Below are positions 58,176 through 64,000 of a stretch of 64,000 nt of DNA, one piece after another. Position 1 is the first letter of the stretch, and the number at the start of each line of letters is the position of its first letter. The position numbers and the translations under genes were made by a program. Origin of the DNA: Kineosporiaceae bacterium (GTDB lineage: Bacteria > Actinomycetota > Actinomycetes > Actinomycetales > Kineosporiaceae); the NCBI GenBank assembly GCA_016794595.1, contig JAEUJN010000050.1, forward strand, positions 1 through 64,000, given 5' to 3'. The notes under the pieces were generated by a model. The model was not told the DNA's origin, did no database searches, and saw nothing but the letters and a program-made list of their open reading frames with translations.

Positions 58176-59576
58176 GTGCCGGTGGTCACGGGATGGCAGG
58201 ACGCGCGGCGAGGCCGGCCAGGACGGCCGGGGTGGTGGCCGGGACGGTCGGCGCGGTGGGCTCGGCGGCCGGCCGCGCTGCTTCTGGTCGCCCTGCTGCC
58301 GGTCGCACCGACCGCGTGCTCGTCCTCCGATCGTGGCCCGGACGCCGCCCGGTCCGGTCGGCCGGTGGCGGGCACCGACGCTGCCGCGGCGGCAGTGGTC
58401 TCGACGGCGTCGGTGAGCGGCGGACAGTCCGCGGAACCGGCCTCCGGCTCACCGTCGCCGACCGCCTCCGGTGCCCCGCTCACCCGCCCGCAGGCGCAGG
58501 CCCGCTGCACCGCCGTCCTGATGGCCGGGCTGACCCGCACCGAACGGGCGGGCCAGGTGCTGATGATCGGCGTTCCCGCCGGGTCCGCGGGCAGCGCCGC
58601 CACTCTTGCCACCCGCTACCAGGTGGGGGGCGTCTTCCTGCGCGGGCGCAGCACCGTCAGCGCCACCGTCCTGCGGCGGCAGCTCGCTGCCGTCCAGACC
58701 GCCTCGCGCCGGGCCACCGGGATCCCCGTGCACGTCGCCGTCGACCAGGAGGGCGGCAAGGTGCAGACCCTGTCCGGCGCCGGGTTCGTCACCCTGCCAC
58801 CGGCCCGGACCCAGGGCACCTGGACGACGGCCACCCTGGCAGCGCGCACCCGCGCTGCCGCCAAAGCCCTTCGTGCCGCAGGGATCACGCTCAATCTCGC
58901 CCCGGTCGCGGACACCGTCGCGGTCGCCGACCGGGCGAGCAACCCCCCGATCGGCAGGTCCGCGCGGGAGTACGGCAGCACGCCGTCCGCGGCTGCTGCC
59001 GACGTGGCCACGGTGGTCACCGCGAGCCGGGCAGAACGCCTGAGCACCGCCGCCAAGCACTTCCCGGGCCTGGGTCGCGTGCGGGCCAACACCGACACCT
59101 CGGCCGCCGCGGTCGATGCGGTCACCACCGCGCGCGATACCAACCTGGCCCCGTTCACGGCCTCGATCGACTCCGGGACCGCGATGGTGATGATGTCCTC
59201 TGCGCGCTACCCGAAGTTGGACTCCAAGGCCATCGCCGCCTTCAGCCCGGCGATCGCCACCACGCTCCTGCGCCGCGACCTCCACTTCACCGGCGTGGTC
59301 GTCTCCGATGACCTCGGCAACGCCAAAGCCCTTGCCTCCGTGCCGGTCGGCAGTCGCGCCGTCCGGTTCATCGGGGCCGGCGGTGACCTGGTGCTGAGCG
59401 TGAACACCGCCCACGCCCCCCTCATGCGCACCGCCCTGCTCGCCGAGGCCAAGCGCTCGGCGACCTTCGCCCGACGGCTCGACGAGGCCGCCACCCGGGT
59501 GGTCGCGGGTAAAGTTGCCGCCGGGCTGATCGGCTGCACCGCAGCTCAGCTCGCCGCCGCCCCCGTCACCGGTTGA
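58176..59576 (+). CDS. GH3-like lipoprotein lacking the NagZ dyad
   Basis: A 466-residue protein. An N-terminal hydrophobic stretch ends in lipobox APTAC, followed by a Ser/Ala-rich linker and a GH3 N-terminal barrel. VAVDQEGGKVQTLSG and AAKHFPGLGRVRANTDTSA are the NagZ-type blocks. In active NagZ enzymes the second block is KHFPGHGD-T-x-DSH, with the acid/base His in DSH; here that His and the GHGD form are absent. VVSDDLGN, with the expected nucleophile Asp, is present. It may have changed activity or be a binding protein. GTG 58176 or 58182 starts it. Confidence 0.82.
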   Translation: MPVVTGWQDARRGRPGRPGWWPGRSARWARRPAALLLVALLPVAPTACSSSDRGPDAARSGRPVAGTDAAAAAVVSTASVSGGQSAEPASGSPSPTASGAPLTRPQAQARCTAVLMAGLTRTERAGQVLMIGVPAGSAGSAATLATRYQVGGVFLRGRSTVSATVLRRQLAAVQTASRRATGIPVHVAVDQEGGKVQTLSGAGFVTLPPARTQGTWTTATLAARTRAAAKALRAAGITLNLAPVADTVAVADRASNPPIGRSAREYGSTPSAAAADVATVVTASRAERLSTAAKHFPGLGRVRANTDTSAAAVDAVTTARDTNLAPFTASIDSGTAMVMMSSARYPKLDSKAIAAFSPAIATTLLRRDLHFTGVVVSDDLGNAKALASVPVGSRAVRFIGAGGDLVLSVNTAHAPLMRTALLAEAKRSATFARRLDEAATRVVAGKVAAGLIGCTAAQLAAAPVTG

Positions 59577-59586
59577 GAGGTCCAGC

Positions 59587-59859
59587 ATGCCCTTCGACAC
59601 CCTGGCCGCAGTGCTCGGTTGGATCGGCACCGGCATGCTGCTGCTGGCCTACTGGCTGGTCTCCAACGAGCGCGTGCACGGCGAGAGCGTGTCCTACCAG
59701 GTGCTGAACATCGGTGGCTCGATCGGGCTGGGGGCCGCCGCGGTCGCCGGAGGGGTGTGGTCCGCAGCCACGCTCAACGCGATCTGGGGAGCCATCGGCC
59801 TGGGCGTGCTGGTCAAGGTCGCCCTGGGCCGTGGCCGTGCGCCGCGCGAGGAGACCTAG
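59587..59859 (+). CDS. Small CBU_0592-like membrane protein
   Basis: A 90-residue membrane protein with three hydrophobic helices: VLGWIGTGMLLLAYWLVS, YQVLNIGGSIGLGAAAVAGG and AIWGAIGLGVLVKVAL. The LNIGGSIGLG block is the mark of this small uncharacterised family. It follows the GH3-like gene by 10 bp and may be cotranscribed. The following 297 bases to 60156 hold no clear gene. Confidence 0.75.
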   Translation: MPFDTLAAVLGWIGTGMLLLAYWLVSNERVHGESVSYQVLNIGGSIGLGAAAVAGGVWSAATLNAIWGAIGLGVLVKVALGRGRAPREET

Positions 59860-60156
59860 CAGAGCTCCCCAGCACTCTCCATCACCCCCCGTCAGTCCCT
59901 GGACAACGCCCGAACGGGCGAGGAGGGTGAGCTTGTCGTCCCCCAGCAAGGGGGCGACGTTGTCGCGCGACGGTCATCTCGAACGTCCCACCTTGCCGGC
60001 GCGGCAGCCTCGCGTGCACGTCTTCTCATCGGGTCCTGGGTCCGACCGAGGAACGCGCCGGAAGGTCAGGAGGGGAACACGGGACGCCCAGCGGACAGGC
60101 GACAGCGTGAGAGGGAGCCGGACGGACCAGCAGGCCGTGACGAGTGAGGGAACCGA

Positions 60157-60414
60157 ATGAGCGAGCGGCTGCAGGCCCGACTTGCCGAACTGCGGCGCGA
60201 GTACGAACTTGGACAGCGTCGTCTCCAGGAGCTCATGGGTCAGGAGGTGACGCTCCGCGAGACCTTGCTGAGGATCAGTGGGGCGATCCAGGTGCTGGAG
60301 GAGATGTCCGGTACCCCCGACGCCCCTTCGTCAGCCACCGGGGGTGCCACTGCTGCCACCGGAGGGGTCCCCGGCACCCCTGTGGAGGGGATGCCGGTCT
60401 CGTCGCGGCCGTGA
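60157..60414 (+). CDS. Small coiled-coil protein next to fibre gene
   Basis: An 85-residue protein; GAGGGAA precedes ATG 60157. Residues 1-50 are a strong amphipathic helix (LQARLAELRREYELGQRRLQ, GQEVTLRETLLRISGAIQV), probably a coiled coil, followed by a Thr/Gly/Pro-rich tail. Small coiled-coil proteins of this shape sit beside tail or baseplate genes in phage-like systems, but I cannot assign it. It is 143 bp upstream of the fibre gene. Confidence 0.65.
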   Translation: MSERLQARLAELRREYELGQRRLQELMGQEVTLRETLLRISGAIQVLEEMSGTPDAPSSATGGATAATGGVPGTPVEGMPVSSRP

Positions 60415-60557
60415 CCACCCATGTACCCGTGCGGATCACAAGCGCCCGCTGCGCGGACCGGAGACGGATCTCTCGGTGCCCTGGACCCGCTGCCACCGCT
60501 GTATGCCCGCTCGGGCCGGACAAGGACCCACCTGAAGCGACGAAGGAGCTCATCGTC

Positions 60558-62846
60558 ATGAGCGCCACTCCAATGGCCCGTACGCAGTACATGGACCTCC
60601 CCAACGGCACTCTGCGTTCCGGCGCGACCGGCCATGGGGAGAGCCTGACCGACGTCGAGAGCGGCCTGCTGCCCCTGGCCCGGGCCAGTGCGTCGAGCCT
60701 GCACTCTTGGGGCGTGGCCGACGGCCTGGCCGTCAGCGCGCGAGCGACCAGACCCGACGTCACCGTCTCGCCGGGCACGGGGCTCGACGTCCTGGGCCGG
60801 CTCATCGTGCTCGCCGCCGGGGGAGCGGCCGTCGTCCAGCCGGACGTCCCGCCCGATCAGCTGGAAGTGGGCACCACGCTCGTCCCGACCGAAGGCGCCG
60901 ATGGCCTCGTGCTTGAGACGAAGGAACTGGCGCCAGGCACCATGCTGCTGACCATTGCGTTCCGGGAGGCGCAATCGGGGCCGGACAACGCCCCCGTTCT
61001 GCTGCATGCACCCTGGTTGCGATTCCAGGCTCCCGGCGACGTGCCGGACGACGGCCTCCAGTTGGTCCTGGCCCAGGTCACCGTGGGTGAGCACGGCGCC
61101 GTTGTGGCCGTGGATGCGACCCGACGGCGACTGGCAGGAATGCCGGTGGGTCGCGTGGAACTGCGCCGTCCGGTGTCGACCGGTGGGGTTCCGCTCAGCG
61201 TGGATCAGGTGACCCGGGCCGCGCTCGCTGTCACCTCGGACGGCGGCATTGGGCTCACCGGCGCAGTTGACGGCCACGAGGTGCCGCTGTTCGGCGTGGA
61301 CTCAGCGCTGACGTCCCTGGCCCTGCTTCCCGAAGGTGGGAGTGTCGGCATCGGGATGGGGACGCCTCCGCGGACCTCCCTTCACGTGGAAGGTTCGCCG
61401 GTGCACAGTGGTGGCCCGGGTGGAGGGCTCTCGTTCGCCGACCGAAGCGTCCGGGCATTCGTCGAATCGCCGGATGACGGCCAAAGGTGGATCTGGTACG
61501 CCGAGAGCGGTGTTGCCCGGTTGTGGTCCGGTCACGACGTGGTGGAGGCCCGATCCTCAACCCCGGGGGAGAGCAGTCTGAGGGTGCTGGGGACTCTCTC
61601 GGTCACGGGTGCGGGGGACTTCTCGGGGGGGATGAGCCTCGGTTCGGAGCTGGTCACGAACAGCCGGGATGTGTTGCTGCGGGGGAGGGGGGACTTCAGC
61701 ACCGGGCTCGGGTGGTATGGCGGCGGCAAGCCCTTCGAGGGCGCGACCATCGACGGTCCCGTGCTGTTCGGCGCGACCGGCGGCGCGCTCGGTACGACGG
61801 CGCGTGGACAGCGGCGGGTGCTGGAATGGCACCGGGACGATGTCGCATGTCGAGTCCCGCTGACCGCGATGGCAGGGATGACGCTCGCCGACACCGCCCT
61901 TCGGCTCAGGGCAGATCAGAACCACGGATTGGGGTGGCACGGGGCAGGCAGGCCCTTCGCGGGCCTCACCCTGGACGGGCCGGCGCTCTACGGTTTCGGC
62001 GGCGGGGCCCTCGGGACGACCAGTGGAGGGCAGCAGGTCGTCATCACCTGGACATCCCAGGGCAGCGCGTCGGTGCACGGTTCGCTAAGCGTTCTGGGCA
62101 CCCTTGATCTGAGGGCACCTGCCGATGTTCGGTTGACGGCTGATGACTGGCACGGTCTCGGCTACTACGGGGCCAGTTACCGGGATCGAGAAGGGAAGCC
62201 TCTCACCAAGAAGTTCGGCGAAGAGGGCCGTGCTGTCGACGGGCCCGTTCTCTATGGCTATGCGGGTGGCGCGCTCGGGGTGCGACGGGACAAGACGCTT
62301 GCCCTGGAGTGGCGAGGGGAGGAGGTCGTGTCCCGCAAGTCGCTGCGTGCCGACGCAGGACTCGCGGTCACGGGGGACCTGTCGATCAGCGGCGGCGCGC
62401 TGCGTCTGGGTATCGTCAACCCCGAGGGCCAGATGCTGGCTTTCGGGAACAACGATGCGCCGTCCGGCCTGTCCGACTTCCGCTTCTGGATCCGCCACAA
62501 CCTCGGGGTGCAGGGTTGGATCAGCGCACAATCCTATCGCACGTATAGTGACGTCCAGCTGAAGACGTCCCTGGAACCGCTGGTCGATGTGCTGGACCTT
62601 CTCCAGGCCGTGCGCGGACAGTCGTTCCGGCTCCGCGCCGAGGATGGAACAGCGCGGGGCCCCCGACAGCTCGGGGTGATCGCTCAAGACGTGAGCAGGG
62701 CGTTCCCCGAGCTGGTCAGGCCCCTTGGGCCGAACCAGTGGCTCACCGTCGATTACGGGGGCCTCACTGCTGTGCTGGTCGAGGCCGTCAAGGAGTTGTC
62801 GATCCGGCTCGCTGCCCTGGAACAGGGGCGAGCGACCCGCATCTAG
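60558..62846 (+). CDS. Phage fibre-like protein with S74 self-cleaving chaperone domain
   Basis: A 762-residue protein; AAGGAG precedes ATG 60558. Residues ~1-240 form an unrecognised N-terminal region (MDLPNGTLRSGATGHGESLT). A middle shaft contains three ~75-residue repeats starting near 382, 456 and 532, each with GLG(W/Y)(Y/H)GA/GG and DGP(V/A)L(F/Y)G-GGALG. The C-terminus is a peptidase S74 intramolecular chaperone: SDVQLK holds the Ser664-Lys669 dyad, and RQLGVIAQDVSRAFPELV and LTVDYGGLTAVLVEAVKEL follow. It should trimerise and cleave before Ser664. No other phage structural gene is nearby. Its stop shares CTAG with the convergent lgt stop. Confidence 0.85.
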   Translation: MSATPMARTQYMDLPNGTLRSGATGHGESLTDVESGLLPLARASASSLHSWGVADGLAVSARATRPDVTVSPGTGLDVLGRLIVLAAGGAAVVQPDVPPDQLEVGTTLVPTEGADGLVLETKELAPGTMLLTIAFREAQSGPDNAPVLLHAPWLRFQAPGDVPDDGLQLVLAQVTVGEHGAVVAVDATRRRLAGMPVGRVELRRPVSTGGVPLSVDQVTRAALAVTSDGGIGLTGAVDGHEVPLFGVDSALTSLALLPEGGSVGIGMGTPPRTSLHVEGSPVHSGGPGGGLSFADRSVRAFVESPDDGQRWIWYAESGVARLWSGHDVVEARSSTPGESSLRVLGTLSVTGAGDFSGGMSLGSELVTNSRDVLLRGRGDFSTGLGWYGGGKPFEGATIDGPVLFGATGGALGTTARGQRRVLEWHRDDVACRVPLTAMAGMTLADTALRLRADQNHGLGWHGAGRPFAGLTLDGPALYGFGGGALGTTSGGQQVVITWTSQGSASVHGSLSVLGTLDLRAPADVRLTADDWHGLGYYGASYRDREGKPLTKKFGEEGRAVDGPVLYGYAGGALGVRRDKTLALEWRGEEVVSRKSLRADAGLAVTGDLSISGGALRLGIVNPEGQMLAFGNNDAPSGLSDFRFWIRHNLGVQGWISAQSYRTYSDVQLKTSLEPLVDVLDLLQAVRGQSFRLRAEDGTARGPRQLGVIAQDVSRAFPELVRPLGPNQWLTVDYGGLTAVLVEAVKELSIRLAALEQGRATRI

Positions 62847-63694
62847 CCCCGGGCCGCCAGGCGCCTGCCGACCAGGACGCCCAGCGCCCCCAGCCCGAGC
62901 GCTCCCGCGACCAGCGTGGCGGTCGGGACGCCGCCGGTGGTCCAGACGTTCACCCGCAACGACTCCAGGGCGATCCGCACCACCGCGTACCAGATGAGCC
63001 AGACCAGGAACAGTTCCCCGCTGCGCAGCCGCCCGCCCCACCGGCGGGCGATGACCAGCAGCGTGATCGCGCCCAGCACCCCGCTGATCGACTCGTAGAG
63101 GAACAGCGGGGCGAATCCGGTGGTGGCCTCGGGGTGGGTGCTGCACGGCCACTGCGCCACCCGGTGCTCGCAGTCGATGGCCACGCCCCAGGGCAGCCCG
63201 GTCGGCGGGCCGTACAGCTCCTGGTTGAAGAAGTTGCCCCAGCGGGCGAACGCCTGCATCAGGAAGGCGCCCGGGGCCACGACGTCCGCCCAGGCCCAGA
63301 AGCTCTGCTGCCACCGCCGCAGGAGGACGGCCAGGGCCAGCGTCGCGGTGATGATCCCGCCGAGCACGCCCAGCCCCCGATAGGGCGGGGTGACGATGGC
63401 CGTCAGGTGATCGGAGTAGTAATCCCACTGGTCGATCACGTGGTAGATCCGCCCGCCGACCAGCCCGGCGACCGTCACCACGATGATGCCGTTGTCCACC
63501 ACCCGGACGTCGAGCCCCCGGCGCCGCGCCTCGCGGGTCATCACCAGGTAGGCGGCGGCCAGACCGAGGGCGTACCCGATGCCGTACCAGGCGATCGGGA
63601 TCGGTCCGAGCTGGATCGCCACCGGATCCGGCGTCCACGGGATGAGCCCGAGGTGTGCCCCGCCGGCCGGGGACCCGTTCACCTGGATCGGCAT
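62843..63694 (-). CDS. lgt: Prolipoprotein diacylglyceryl transferase
   Basis: A 283-residue Lgt with seven membrane helices. IPIAWYGIGYALGLAAAYLV, GLVGGRIYHVIDQWDYY and the signature FARWGNFFNQELYGPPT, with APLFLYESI, are diagnostic. It transfers diacylglycerol from phosphatidylglycerol to the lipobox Cys of prolipoproteins, for which two candidate substrates are in this window (57003, 58176). The gene is convergent with the fibre gene, sharing a CTAG that provides both TAG stops. Confidence 0.95.
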   Translation of the reverse strand: MPIQVNGSPAGGAHLGLIPWTPDPVAIQLGPIPIAWYGIGYALGLAAAYLVMTREARRRGLDVRVVDNGIIVVTVAGLVGGRIYHVIDQWDYYSDHLTAIVTPPYRGLGVLGGIITATLALAVLLRRWQQSFWAWADVVAPGAFLMQAFARWGNFFNQELYGPPTGLPWGVAIDCEHRVAQWPCSTHPEATTGFAPLFLYESISGVLGAITLLVIARRWGGRLRSGELFLVWLIWYAVVRIALESLRVNVWTTGGVPTATLVAGALGLGALGVLVGRRLAARG

Positions 63695-63871
63695 CCGGGG
63701 AGTCTAGGCCGGAGGCGACCGAGCCACCGTCGGCCGGTGCCCGGGTCGGCTCCGTCGGGGGAACGCCGGGACGCCGCGGCGAGCGGGCCGGTCACGCGCG
63801 GCCGACAAGCCGGGATCAGGTGGTCGCGCCCTTGGCGCAGTTCGGCGGGCGCTGACCCTAGGGTGTGGGCC

Positions 63872-64000
63872 ATGAAGGCCCTCGAACGCAAATTGCACTC
63901 GATCACGCACGGCACCTACACGCCGGACGACTTCCTGATCGCGGACGCCAAGGACGCCGACATGGCCTTCGGCGTCCAGGCGCCGGCCCCCGTGCCGGGG
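63872..64000 (+). CDS. Unrecognised gene, 5' part
   Basis: An open frame from ATG 63872 to the window end (43 codons) begins MKALERKLHSITHGTYTPDD and goes on with FLIADAKDADMAFG. Codon use matches the neighbours, so it is likely real. The 177-bp gap from lgt could hold its promoter. Too little is present to name it. Confidence 0.55.
   Translation, partial: MKALERKLHSITHGTYTPDDFLIADAKDADMAFGVQAPAPVPG

Noticed and set aside
60157-62846. Prophage or contractile injection system cluster
   Set aside because: Only a fibre-like and a small coiled-coil gene are present; no sheath, tube, baseplate, capsid or ATPase genes.

Overview
The window is very GC-rich, codes on both strands with short gaps and many GTG starts, and carries families typical of Actinomycetota: an F420-type nitroreductase-fold protein, a DrrAB-like ABC exporter, a Tat-lipoprotein Rieske protein, IclR regulators and an AbiEi/DUF559 protein. 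A methyl-accepting chemotaxis protein suggests a motile actinobacterium. The genus cannot be told from the sequence alone. The first ~100 bases look like a poor-quality contig end.

Region 1 (about 50-15742) is a surface-polysaccharide locus. Five enzymes (8096 C6-dehydrogenase, 3666 C3-oxidoreductase, 2578 aminotransferase, 1940 N-acetyltransferase, 5219 2-epimerase) form the set needed to make a UDP-2,3-diacetamido-2,3-dideoxy-mannuronic acid type sugar. They are interleaved with at least six glycosyltransferases, one a double-domain protein. Most genes are translationally coupled through 1-8 bp overlaps.

Region 2 (15835-20350) holds an ArsC-like protein, an IS110-family element, a SpoU-type RNA methyltransferase, a DedA membrane protein and an AbiEi/DUF559 protein. 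A short GGAG(C/T)ATGAG-type intergenic repeat recurs here. The IS110 element appears to have inserted into one copy, and the AbiEi-like gene is bracketed by others.

Region 3 (20353-37278) is a catabolic island for phenol/catechol meta-cleavage. A leftward operon (dmpE-F-G-H-I-C) encodes the lower pathway by the 4-oxalocrotonate branch; no DmpD hydrolase is seen. Two IclR regulators are divergent. A rightward operon encodes a multicomponent phenol hydroxylase (unknown gene-dmpL-M-N-O-P), followed by a catechol 2,3-dioxygenase and a GlcG/HbpS-like gene. A second, convergent dioxygenase is paired with a DmpQ-type ferredoxin, and an ACMSD-like amidohydrolase follows. A shared GTTCC-N7-GGAAC palindrome lies upstream of each of four transcription units and is probably the regulon operator. 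Strong palindromes with CGTGATC ends punctuate the dmpO-dmpP gap and the end of the glcG-like gene.

Region 4 (37442-45421) encodes a large secreted beta-propeller/FN3/jelly-roll protein, a metzincin-like protease, a chemotaxis receptor, an FMN-binding protein and a DrrAB-type exporter. Region 5 (45500-46843) is the remnant of an element integrated at tRNA-Lys(TTT): a 23-bp duplicate of the tRNA 3' part lies at the far end and a broken tyrosine integrase next to the tRNA.

Region 6 (47097-64000) is mostly housekeeping or accessory metabolism: amidase, nucleoside phosphorylase and a dimethylglycine-dehydrogenase-like enzyme; HNH nuclease; mannitol dehydrogenase family; CPBP protease; a DUF6529/Rieske electron-transfer group; and a GH3-like lipoprotein lacking the usual catalytic motif. 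It also has an orphan phage-fibre-like protein with three repeats and an S74 self-cleaving chaperone domain, then lgt. The window ends inside an unrecognised gene.
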